Of a stretch of 10,817 bases of DNA, positions 1 to 6,845 are shown piece after piece. The translations under genes were made by a program, and so were the position numbers. The stretch's first letter is position 1, and each line of letters begins with the position of its first letter. The stretch is from Candidatus Zixiibacteriota bacterium (GTDB lineage: Bacteria > Zixibacteria > MSB-5A5 > SM1-73): contig CP070839.1 of the NCBI GenBank assembly GCA_020341875.1, positions 613,474 through 624,290 on the forward strand, written 5' to 3'. The notes beneath the pieces were generated by a model. The model saw only the letters and a program-made list of their open reading frames with translations. It was not told the origin of the DNA and searched no databases.

Positions 1-300
1 ATGGGAAGCACCAATTCGAGCATAATGAAGATCTTCATGTTCGAGGGATTGGTGGTGGGGGCGATTGGAATAATCCTGGGAACCCTTTTTGGTTATATCC
101 TATGCTGGATTCAGAGAAGCTTCAACATAATCTCCCTTCCGGCGGAGATATACTTCATCAGTAACCTGCCGGTGGAGATGCGCCCGCTTGATTTCATACT
201 GGTGGCTTCGGCCGCCATGATCCTCACCTTTTTGGCCACGGTCTATCCCGCCCGCAGGGCCGCCCAGCTCCCGCCGGTGGATGCCATCCGATACGAATGA
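1..300 (+). CDS. ABC transporter permease, LolC/LolE/MacB (FtsX-like) family, C-terminal fragment
   Basis: This is the 3' end of a membrane permease whose 5' part lies before the window, so the apparent ATG at base 1 is almost certainly an internal Met. Such permeases pair with an ATPase of the LolD/MacB type and drive lipoprotein release or extrusion from the inner membrane. The fragment starts with the family's 'MGS...SIMKIFMFEGL' segment. A glycine-rich transmembrane helix follows (about residues 15-33), then a short periplasmic stretch and a last helix (about 64-82). It closes with YPARRAAQLPPVDAIRYE, which matches the typical FtsX-like ending (YP..RAA.L.P.EA.RYE). About 99 of an expected roughly 400 residues are present. 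Known: this ending is diagnostic for the family. Inferred: Lol-type rather than macrolide-type, from the 'IFMFEGL' segment. No partner ATPase is visible in the window. Confidence 0.85.
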   Translation: MGSTNSSIMKIFMFEGLVVGAIGIILGTLFGYILCWIQRSFNIISLPAEIYFISNLPVEMRPLDFILVASAAMILTFLATVYPARRAAQLPPVDAIRYE

Positions 301-525
301 GGGGCCGTTGACCCCCCCCCGGTGCTCACGGTGGAGAGAATAGCTGGCATTTGGCAAAAGCTGTTTTTCCCCAATCCCTTACGATAGGGCCCCCCGAAGA
401 AGGAGTGCTCCCCGCCCTGCGACAGACCCGCTATCTCTCAACCACCCCCTTGGCTTTGAACTACTAGGCCAGGAAATATGCCCCGGTGGTTCCGCTTTTT
501 AGTTCCAATATAATGGATTTTTTCC

Positions 526-553
526 TTGACATAATGAAGTGTAATGCTATATT
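526..553 (+). promoter_or_regulatory. sigma70-like promoter for the propeller gene
   Basis: A perfect -35 box TTGACA (526-531) is followed after 16 bp by TATATT (548-553), five of six matches to TATAAT. It would give a leader of about 140 nt before the ATG at 701. It is the best -35/-10 pair in the gap. The same TATATT -10 appears in the two other promoters called in this window. Confidence 0.6.
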
Positions 554-686
554 AATCATTGCAGATATCCCTTTCAAACTGCGCATATAATGGATATGCT
601 TTCGGGTTTAGTGTCTTTATGTCAACTTACGTCAATACCAAGCACACCAGCTAAACGTACGGAAACGAGTTAACCTTGAATCGGAG

Positions 687-694
687 AAAGGAGG
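687..694 (+). promoter_or_regulatory. ribosome binding site fixing the propeller start
   Basis: AAAGGAGG lies six bases before the ATG at 701. It rules out the in-frame TTG at 695, which directly abuts the Shine-Dalgarno sequence. Confidence 0.85.
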
Positions 695-700
695 TTGTAT

Positions 701-2245
701 ATGGCCAAGAAGCTTATATTCTTCGTGGTCATGGCTGTTCTTGCCGCACCCGCATTCGCCCACGTGGACACCGCCTGGGTGAGATATTACGACGGAACAG
801 GGGGCGATGAGGACATTGCCAAAGACATAGCTGTGGACGATTCAAACTACGTCTATGTCACCGGATGGAGCACCGGCAGCGGCGGGGCAGAAGAGGATTA
901 TCTTACCATTAAGTACGACGAGGATGGTGCTACCGTCTGGACAGAAAGATACGACGGGCCGCTGGGCGACGAGGACTGCGCCAGGGTGATCGCGGTGGAT
1001 GATTCCTTTTACGTTTACGTGAGCGGAAGGAGCTACCGTCTTTTCGAGAACACCGACTTCACCACAATAAAGTACTATCCCGGTGGAGGCACTGTCTGGC
1101 TGAGACGGTACAACGGGCCGAATGACGGCTTTGATGACGCCTACGACATGACCGTTGACGATTCTGGCTACGTGTACGTGACTGGAGAAAGTCAGGCCGA
1201 TTCGGGGGAGATGCCAGGAGACTGGGCCACCGTCAAGTATTATCCTGATGGAGATACTCGTTGGACGAAAAGATGGGACGACTATGATGATAGGGCTTTT
1301 GCCGTAGGCGTTGACGACAGCGGCTATGTTTGCGTAGCCGGAGGGAGCTATCGTGCTGAAACCCAGTCTGACATAATCATCATAAGGTACGATCCCAACG
1401 GGGACACGGTCTGGCTAAGGGAGTACGACGGGTCCGCAAGCGCTAGTGACGTGCCAGCTTACGGTGGCATAGCAGTGGACGGGTCTGGCAGCATCTGCGT
1501 GACCGGGCAATGCAATGCGGCGGTGGGAGACGGCGATTACGTTACTATGATGTACTCCACTAGCGGCAGCTGTTCCTGGGTGAGCACATATGATGGGCCA
1601 GGCAACGGTGAAGACGCTGCAAAAGACGTGGCGGTGGATGACTCTGGCTACGTTTACGTGACCGGATTCAGCTACGGCGGCAGTTCGACGGGCAAGGACT
1701 ACGCCACCATCAAGTATGACTCTAACGGAGATACCGTCTGGCTCAGGAGATATAACGGTTCGGCTAACGGCGATGACGTTGCTACCGGCATTGTTGTAGA
1801 TGAGGGTTACAATGTCTATGTCACGGGGTACAGCTACGGCGGCAAAATGAACAATGACTGCGCCACCATAAGGTATAACCAAGATGGGTCCGTTGGGTGG
1901 GTCGAGAGATACGGAAAGTCCGGCAACATCGACGAGCGTGCCCTTGCCATCGCGCTGAAGGATTCGAACGACGTATATGTCACCGGGCAGAGTTGGGGTG
2001 GTGCTTCAGATTTCGACTATGTGACCATAAACTACGTTCAGTTTCTGTGCGGGGACGCCAATGGCGATGGGGTCGTAGACGCAGGAGACATCGTTTATCT
2101 GATAAACTATCTGTACCGGCAAGGACCCCCTCCTGACCCGATCCAGGCGGGTGACTGTAACATGGACGGTGAAGTGGACGCGGGAGACATTGTGTGCCTG
2201 CAGAACTATCTATACTATCAAGGGCCTGAGCCCTGCTCCGAATAG
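701..2245 (+). CDS. Secreted beta-propeller (SBBP-type) repeat protein with C-terminal dockerin-like domain
   Basis: A 514-residue exported protein. It opens with a Sec signal peptide (MAKK, hydrophobic core, cleavage likely after AFA at residue 20; no lipobox Cys). Eight repeats of 53-54 residues follow, each marked by a variant of 'AVDDSGYVYVTG' starting near residues 44, 98, 151, 204, 258, 311, 365 and 418. Each continues with 'DY.TIKYD.NGDTVWLRRYNGP'. This matches the SBBP beta-propeller repeat family, where each unit forms about one blade. Residues 449-514 form a dockerin-like pair of calcium loops (D452/N454/D456/D460/D463 and D485/N487/D489/D493/D496), each followed by a helix (LINYLY, LQNYLY). 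Likely surface-bound or secreted; the ligand is unknown. Start chosen from the ribosome binding site at 687-694. The gene stands alone, with its own promoter and terminator. Domain calls are firm; function is not. Confidence 0.9.
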   Translation: MAKKLIFFVVMAVLAAPAFAHVDTAWVRYYDGTGGDEDIAKDIAVDDSNYVYVTGWSTGSGGAEEDYLTIKYDEDGATVWTERYDGPLGDEDCARVIAVDDSFYVYVSGRSYRLFENTDFTTIKYYPGGGTVWLRRYNGPNDGFDDAYDMTVDDSGYVYVTGESQADSGEMPGDWATVKYYPDGDTRWTKRWDDYDDRAFAVGVDDSGYVCVAGGSYRAETQSDIIIIRYDPNGDTVWLREYDGSASASDVPAYGGIAVDGSGSICVTGQCNAAVGDGDYVTMMYSTSGSCSWVSTYDGPGNGEDAAKDVAVDDSGYVYVTGFSYGGSSTGKDYATIKYDSNGDTVWLRRYNGSANGDDVATGIVVDEGYNVYVTGYSYGGKMNNDCATIRYNQDGSVGWVERYGKSGNIDERALAIALKDSNDVYVTGQSWGGASDFDYVTINYVQFLCGDANGDGVVDAGDIVYLINYLYRQGPPPDPIQAGDCNMDGEVDAGDIVCLQNYLYYQGPEPCSE

Positions 2246-2287
2246 AACAGCAAAGGACAGGTGAAGGCACCAATCCTCGGAAGCACA

Positions 2288-2323
2288 GCGGGGTGGAGTT
2301 GCTGCTCCACCCCGCATCTTTTT
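2288..2323 (+). terminator. Rho-independent terminator of the propeller gene
   Basis: GCGGGGTGGAG (2288-2298) pairs perfectly with CTCCACCCCGC (2305-2315) around a six-base loop. The hairpin is followed by ATCTTTTT. It lies 42 bases after the stop codon and separates this gene from the convergent kinase gene. Confidence 0.92.
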
Positions 2324-2444
2324 CTGCTAAAACAGAAGGGGGACCCCTTCACGAGCCGACGCACCGCCCAACCTATCTTGGCGGCACATCGACCAAAGTG
2401 GAGCCGGGGAGCGAGCAAACCTTTTGGGCTTTAGTCTGCGGAGT

Positions 2445-2459
2445 AAAAGGCTTGAAGCC
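2445..2459 (-). terminator. Weak possible terminator of the kinase gene
   Basis: On the minus strand, GGCT-TCA-AGCC followed by TTTT begins about 15 bases after the kinase stop codon. The stem is only four base pairs. A competing pairing of GGGCTT (2426-2431) with AAGCCC (2455-2460) overlaps it. The placement is right but the structure is poor. Confidence 0.25.
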
Positions 2460-2474
2460 CGTAATCGTCTTCTT

Positions 2475-4124
2475 CTATTGATTCAAAACCTGCGTCGGCG
2501 ATTCCGCCGGGGCGAGTCCTTCCGCCTCGGCTTCCGATTTTTTGAAGACCGGTAGGGTGATGGTGAAGGTGGTGCCTTTTCCGGGTTCGCTTTCCACCGT
2601 GATATCACCATTGTGCCGGGAGATGATGCCGTGAGCCACGCTGAGACCGATACCCCGCCCTTTTTCCTCCTTGGTGGTGAAGAAAGGTTCGAAGATCCTG
2701 GCCCTGACATCCTCGCTCATCCCTGAGCCATTATCCGCCACCTTGATCTCTACCCGGTCACCCCGCATTCCGGTGGCGATGTTGATCTTGCCACCCTGGG
2801 GCAATGCATCAATGGAGTTGAAAATCATGCTCGTCAGCACGTCTTTTATCTCCGGGTAATTACCTGTTGGATTTGCCAGCGCTCCCAAGTCGGTCTCAAT
2901 TTCTATTCTAATCCCTTTGAGTTCCGCCTCATCTGTCCACTTGACTCTGGTCTTCTCCAGCGCCTCGGAAACGATGGCGTTTATGTCCAGCCCTTCCACG
3001 TCCTTGCCTTCATCTGACCCCATCTGAAAAGTCCTGGCAAAAATCTGAACGTGTTTGGCCGTCTCCACGCCGCCGCGGGCCAGTTTCTGGGTCGCTTTCA
3101 GCCAATCCAACACCCTCTCCTTCTTGTCGTGCTCCTCCGTCGAAATCCCCTCTACTCCTTCTAAGGTCAATTCAATCTTGTCCAGAATGGTGGTCAGGCT
3201 GTTGGTGAAGTCGTGTGCCATTCCACTGGCTAAGTTGCTCAATGCTCTCAGCGTACCCGGCTCCGCGAGCTGGCCCTGGGTAGCTCCCATCTCTTTGATC
3301 ATGCTGCGAAGGGTCTTGGTCTGTTTTTTGAGTTTATCGTAAAGCCCGGCCCGATCGACGGCGATGGCCGCGTGCTCGGCGAACTTCGAGGCAAGGTTCA
3401 AATCCGATTCACTGAATCTGTTTTCGTCCGCAAACAGGCTGATATTCAAAACTCCCTTGGTTTCATCCTTGACCTTCAAGGGAAGACATAGGCTTGAGGT
3501 GATCTTCTTGTCCTTCTTCACCAGTTCACGAAATTGACTATCCTTCAGTTCGCCGTCCAGATAGAGTGGTTCGCCGTGCTCTATCACCCATCCGGCGACG
3601 CTTTTCCCCACCTCCACAATAGCGTCTCTTACCTCCTCGCTCTTGGGCCCCCACACCGAGACGCAGCGCAGCTTGCCTATCTCGGGATCCAGGAGAAAGA
3701 GCGAGCATTGGTCCCCCCCTAATGCTGAGAGGGCCTTGCTGGTTATGCTGTCGAAGACGTCCGACAGGATCATCTCCGAGTTGACCAGGCTGGTCAGATC
3801 GTGCACCGTCTGAAATCCAGCTATGTGTCGCTCCAGCCTACGGGAGGCAACCCGCTGGGCCATCAGCTCGCGCTGGAGTCTCTTGAGTGATATCTCTTTG
3901 AGAACCACGTAACCGATGAAGAGAAGAGAGAGGGCCACAAATCCCAGCAGCAGGAAATTGAACATACGGGCATCGATCTGCTCTTCGTAGAGCCGCTGAA
4001 GGTCGGAATAAAAGACCACCAGCAGGATGAAGGTGGTCAGGATCAGAAGCACCGTGAGCATCAGAATCCAGATCTGCCAATCCCGACTCTGAATCCTTTT
4101 TAGTTCTTTCTCAAACGTATCCAT
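2475..4124 (-). CDS. Membrane-bound GAF-domain sensor histidine kinase, complete
   Basis: A 549-residue kinase with two N-terminal transmembrane helices (about 19-39 and 54-75) separated by a short loop. A coiled linker comes next, then a GAF sensor domain (about 107-262, containing 'SVAGWVIEHGEPLYLD' and 'SSLCLPLKVKDETKGVLNI'). The dimerisation domain carries the H box at residues 300-310, with phospho-acceptor His304 in 'GMAHDFTNSL'. The ATPase domain (about 420-527) has the N box Asn436, G1 'DNGSGM' (464-469), F box 'FEPFF' (478-482), G2 'GRGIGLS' (489-495) and a final 'GKGTTFTITLP'. All catalytic boxes look intact. It should autophosphorylate and pass phosphate to a response regulator, but none is encoded nearby. 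There is no recognisable Shine-Dalgarno before the ATG; the start is supported by the identical MDxFEKEL beginning of the upstream paralogue. The ligand sensed by the GAF domain is unknown. Confidence 0.92.
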   Translation of the reverse strand: MDTFEKELKRIQSRDWQIWILMLTVLLILTTFILLVVFYSDLQRLYEEQIDARMFNFLLLGFVALSLLFIGYVVLKEISLKRLQRELMAQRVASRRLERHIAGFQTVHDLTSLVNSEMILSDVFDSITSKALSALGGDQCSLFLLDPEIGKLRCVSVWGPKSEEVRDAIVEVGKSVAGWVIEHGEPLYLDGELKDSQFRELVKKDKKITSSLCLPLKVKDETKGVLNISLFADENRFSESDLNLASKFAEHAAIAVDRAGLYDKLKKQTKTLRSMIKEMGATQGQLAEPGTLRALSNLASGMAHDFTNSLTTILDKIELTLEGVEGISTEEHDKKERVLDWLKATQKLARGGVETAKHVQIFARTFQMGSDEGKDVEGLDINAIVSEALEKTRVKWTDEAELKGIRIEIETDLGALANPTGNYPEIKDVLTSMIFNSIDALPQGGKINIATGMRGDRVEIKVADNGSGMSEDVRARIFEPFFTTKEEKGRGIGLSVAHGIISRHNGDITVESEPGKGTTFTITLPVFKKSEAEAEGLAPAESPTQVLNQ

Positions 4125-4322
4125 TTTTCGAGTAATGAAGCTAAGACGGCCTTTTAATATTGATCGGCAGAAAGGCGGGGCAAATTAATCAAAAGAGGTG
4201 ATGTGATCAAATCAGGCAGGCTCTCAGCCGGCAAGGAAAGGAAATCGCGGGTTGGCTGAAGCAGTCTGGAGGTTCACTCAGCAGAGTCTCTCTCTGAGCT
4301 TCAGGTTCAGCGGACCTATACC
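4125..4322 (-). other. Gap between the kinase paralogues, possibly decayed coding sequence
   Basis: This 198-bp gap sits exactly where the truncated upstream kinase would be expected to continue into its ATPase domain. No frame gives recognisable N, G1, F or G2 boxes, so that domain is deleted rather than merely out of frame. A hairpin occurs at 4277-4298 (CTCAG/CTGAG and AGAG/CTCT with one bulged base) without a T-tract, so it is not a terminator. No strong promoter is visible for the downstream kinase. Co-transcription of the two genes is therefore plausible. Confidence 0.45.
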
Positions 4323-5510
4323 TCATCTCTGGAACTGGTTTGTGCTACTTCCCCCCCTGGCCAAGACGGCATTTATGTCGAGTCTTTCAACAGATCCATG
4401 AGGGCTTTCTTTGAATACCCCGGCAAATGTACCGACATGCTCAGCCGTCTGTGATCCGCTGGCGGCCAATTCCTCTGCCTCCTTCAGGAGTTTCAACACC
4501 CGATGTCTGGCATCCTCTGGAATGGACGTGCCTCCCATCTCCCTGAGCAATTCCTGCATCTTGTCCCGAATTGCGTCCAGGGTGGTCGTGAAGTCGTTGG
4601 CCATTCCACTGGCCAGTTTGCCCAACGCGCTGACGGTTTCCGGTTTGACCAGCTTGTCCCGAGTAGCTTTCAGCTCCTTGATTACGTTCTTCATGGTCTT
4701 GGTCTGCGCCTGCAGTCTCTCGTAAAGACCGGCCTTATCGATGGCAACTGCGGCGTTTTCGGCAAATATGGAGGCCAGCTTCAGATCGGATTCTTCGAAT
4801 TTCCTTCTCTGGTCAAAAAGGGTGATGTTCAAGACACCTCTGGTTTCCTCATTTACCTTCAGAGGAAGGCACAAGCCGGAGGAGATTTTTCTGTCCTTGT
4901 TCACGAATCCATTGATCCGGCTTGGGTCTATATCCTGATCCAAATGCAGAGGTTCCCCATGCTCTATCACCCATCCCGCCACGCTCCTCCCGGTCTCAAG
5001 CACAGACTCCTTCACCATCTCGCTCTTCGGACCGAATACCGATACGCACAACAGCCTGTCTATCTTCGGATCGTAAAGGAAAAGGGAGCATTGGTCCGCA
5101 TGCAGCGTTGTAAGAGCCTTCTTACAGATGGTATCGAGAATGTCGGAAAGAGGTATCTCCGAATTGACCAAGCTGGTCAACTCACGCACCGCCTCAAGTT
5201 CGGTCACCCGTCTCTCCAACAGGTGGGAGGCAATTCTCTCTCGTATAAGATTCGCGTGCAGTTTCTTTGATCCCAGCTCCCTCAGTATCAGGTAGCCCAT
5301 GAAAATGCCTGCCAAGAGAACGAATCCCACCAGCAGGAAATTGAACAGGTAGACGTTTGCGTACTCCCTGAAGAGCTCCTCGAAATCGGAATAGAAGTAT
5401 ACTATAACCACTACCGAGGCGCTGAGCAGCCCCACCGCCCCGAGCATCAGCATCGGTATCAGCCAGCCGCGTTTTTGGCTGTCCTCTAGCTCTTTTTCGA
5501 ATGCATCCAT
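4323..5510 (-). CDS. Degenerate GAF histidine-kinase paralogue: phospho-acceptor His replaced by Asn, no ATPase domain
   Basis: A 395-residue tandem paralogue of the downstream kinase, collinear from MDxFEKEL through two membrane helices (about 19-40 and 55-76) and the GAF domain (about 108-263, 'SVAGWVIEHGEPLHLD', 'SGLCLPLKVNEETRGVLNI'). The similarity continues into the dimerisation helices. The H box reads 'GMANDFTTTL', with Asn305 (codon AAC at 4596-4598) where the paralogue has His304 (CAC), a one-base difference. Similarity continues to 'LDINAVLA' at residues 377-384. The protein then ends in an unrelated 11-residue tail just after a seven-G run (4351-4357 as C on the plus strand). The whole ATPase domain, about 150 residues, is missing. 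It cannot work as a kinase in the usual way. It may be a signalling subunit that dimerises with the intact paralogue, or a decaying gene. The long open frame and well-kept GAF and membrane parts argue that it is still expressed. No Shine-Dalgarno is evident. Confidence 0.85.
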   Translation of the reverse strand: MDAFEKELEDSQKRGWLIPMLMLGAVGLLSASVVVIVYFYSDFEELFREYANVYLFNFLLVGFVLLAGIFMGYLILRELGSKKLHANLIRERIASHLLERRVTELEAVRELTSLVNSEIPLSDILDTICKKALTTLHADQCSLFLYDPKIDRLLCVSVFGPKSEMVKESVLETGRSVAGWVIEHGEPLHLDQDIDPSRINGFVNKDRKISSGLCLPLKVNEETRGVLNITLFDQRRKFEESDLKLASIFAENAAVAIDKAGLYERLQAQTKTMKNVIKELKATRDKLVKPETVSALGKLASGMANDFTTTLDAIRDKMQELLREMGGTSIPEDARHRVLKLLKEAEELAASGSQTAEHVGTFAGVFKESPHGSVERLDINAVLARGGSSTNQFQR

Positions 5511-5655
5511 TTTAGGGGACGTTGAAATGATTCACTTATTCAGATCGACCGGAAACGTCGGTACTTGACCGGGAAAGCCTGGCTTTTCCCTCCGGGATCT
5601 CTGATCGGCGGGTAGGCTCCTGGTCTAATGAAAGCCGGATTTGAAATGGCCAATC

Positions 5656-6162
5656 CTACCTCTTAACCAACTGAACCGCCTCAACTAAGAGCGGGACCAG
5701 AATAAGCTGCAGAGCGATGCCCGGAAGCCCGGTGATCACGGAGACCTTTATGAATGCCTCCGGCCCGTAGGGAAGGGACAGGAACAGTCCGAAGATGAAC
5801 AGTCCCAATGCAAACGCCAGCCGACCCGCGATCATGGCAAGAAGAAGGGAGAGGACCGGAAATCTTATGATTCTTATGAGCAGTCCGATGGAAACTCCGT
5901 AAACCGGCAGCTCCAGGCTCATCAGCGGCACGGCATAGGGTGGGGGCATGCCGGTCAGCAGGAAGCTTAAGAGCGGGCAAACCAGCCCCACAATCAAGCC
6001 GCTTACCGGACCCACAAATATTCCGGCCAAGAAGACCGGGATATGCATGGGGGAGAAGATCCTGCCGGAGAGAGCCACCTGATGGAAGACTATGGGCAGA
6101 GTGATCCCCAAGGTGATAAAGAGCGCGGTTAGGGTAATCTCCTTGCTGGTGAGCTTGATCAT
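5656..6162 (-). CDS. ECF-type transporter substrate-binding (S) component
   Basis: A 168-residue hydrophobic protein with about five to six predicted membrane helices, the usual size for an ECF S-component. In the membrane such proteins bind a vitamin or metal-related solute and dock onto a shared EcfT/EcfA module. Recognisable family features are 'FSPMHIPVFLAGIFVGPVSG' (residues 36-55), 'GLVCPLLSFLLTGMPP' (59-74) and 'LELPVYGVSIGLL' (83-95), which fit the general ECF transporter S-component family (Pfam ECF_trnsprt). The substrate cannot be read from the sequence. No EcfA or EcfT is in the window, so it would rely on components encoded elsewhere. It lies 83 bases after the methyltransferase on the same strand. 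AGGA (6171-6174 on the plus strand as TCCT) eight bases upstream supports the start. No riboswitch is recognisable in the gap. Confidence 0.8.
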   Translation of the reverse strand: MIKLTSKEITLTALFITLGITLPIVFHQVALSGRIFSPMHIPVFLAGIFVGPVSGLIVGLVCPLLSFLLTGMPPPYAVPLMSLELPVYGVSIGLLIRIIRFPVLSLLLAMIAGRLAFALGLFIFGLFLSLPYGPEAFIKVSVITGLPGIALQLILVPLLVEAVQLVKR

Positions 6163-6245
6163 CTCGAGAATCCTGGCGCGACTATTCCCCTGAGGGCTAA
6201 CGGCAATCTGTCTACTGACAACTTAACACACCTGCCTTCTACGAC

Positions 6246-6845
6246 TCACTTCCTGGCGCTTGCCAGATACAGGTCGGGCCGGTCGACGATCTTGACGTCC
6301 TTTAGGCCAGCCTTCTCCATCATCTCTGTCATCTCAGAGTCGGGCGGCAAGATGTCGTGCCGCACCGGTCCGCCAGCTTGCCTGTGATGTTCGGCCAGCT
6401 CTTCTTTTCCCATGAGATGGGTAATGTAGATCCTGCCATCGTCTTTCAGGACTCGGCTCATCTCAGTTAAGGCCATTACTTTCCGGCCCACATGGGCAAA
6501 TGCGGCCAGACAGGTAACGCAATCGATGGTCTGATCTTTAATGGGCAGATGCGCGGCACAGGCGTTCATGAAACACATGTTTGCCGCTTTCGCAACCCCG
6601 GCGGCCTCTAAGATCATCTTCCAGGAGAAATCCAAGGCTATGATCCTTCCCTTGTCTTGAACTCTTCTCACAAGATGAGGAAGCAAGATTCCGTTTCCCG
6701 TGCCCACATCCAGAACCCGGTCTCCGGGCCTCACATCGAATCTATCCACTAATTTCCGAATCTCAGACTCATCCTGCTGATGATACCGGTCATCCCAGCC
6801 GCGTGCTTCCTTGTCGAAGAAGTCTCTTTTGGATAAGTGGTTCAT
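6246..6845 (-). CDS. Class I SAM-dependent methyltransferase
   Basis: A 199-residue soluble enzyme expected to move a methyl group from S-adenosylmethionine to an unknown acceptor. Motif I is 'VLDVGTGNG' (residues 44-52), the SAM-binding glycine loop. It is followed by the acidic residue Asp72 in 'IIALDFSWKM', which should hold the ribose. 'AAHLPIKDQTIDCVTCLAAFAHV' (97-119) is the post-motif II/III strand region, and 'EMSRVLKDDGRIYITH' (128-143) is typical of the methyltransferase-11/UbiE-like group. Its start overlaps the YedF-like stop in an ATGA arrangement and it has no ribosome binding site of its own, so translation is probably coupled. A His-rich stretch near the C-terminus (H143, H153, H154, H163) might bind metal or substrate; this is speculation. 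The acceptor may be related to the sulfur/selenium role suggested for the neighbour. Confidence 0.85.
   Translation of the reverse strand: MNHLSKRDFFDKEARGWDDRYHQQDESEIRKLVDRFDVRPGDRVLDVGTGNGILLPHLVRRVQDKGRIIALDFSWKMILEAAGVAKAANMCFMNACAAHLPIKDQTIDCVTCLAAFAHVGRKVMALTEMSRVLKDDGRIYITHLMGKEELAEHHRQAGGPVRHDILPPDSEMTEMMEKAGLKDVKIVDRPDLYLASARK

Larger units (their letters stand above)
301..700 (+). other. 400-bp non-coding region upstream of the propeller gene
   Basis: No convincing gene is present between the permease stop and the propeller start. The first half holds a run of nine C (312-320) and GC-rich sequence without a clear hairpin plus T-tract, so no terminator for the permease can be called. 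From about 500 the sequence turns AT-rich. That part contains a sigma70-like promoter (526-553) and two copies of the 11-mer ATATAATGGAT (508-518 and 585-595). A strong ribosome binding site ends the region. Confidence 0.6.

Noticed and set aside
312..320. C9 run after the permease stop as part of a terminator
   Set aside because: Only a four-base GGGG (301-304) can pair with it and no T-tract follows.
1415..1882. 155-codon open frame on the minus strand
   Set aside because: It is antisense to the propeller repeats, and its own repetition simply mirrors the repeat DNA.
4351..4357. Sequencing frameshift in the C7 run as the sole cause of the short kinase
   Set aside because: Neither alternative frame after the run restores the ATPase boxes, and the gap is too short to hold the domain.
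4503..5270. 255-codon open frame on the plus strand
   Set aside because: It lies wholly antisense to the degenerate kinase gene, whose protein matches its paralogue throughout. The plus-strand product shows no domain or sensible composition.
5571..5590. GGGAAAGC/GCTTTTCCC hairpin between the ECF gene and the degenerate kinase as a terminator
   Set aside because: The stem has a bulge and no T-tract follows on the minus strand, so transcription stop is not supported.
6163..6245. Riboswitch in front of the ECF component
   Set aside because: The 83-bp gap has no recognisable conserved core of a cobalamin, TPP or FMN riboswitch and is too short for the first and last of these.
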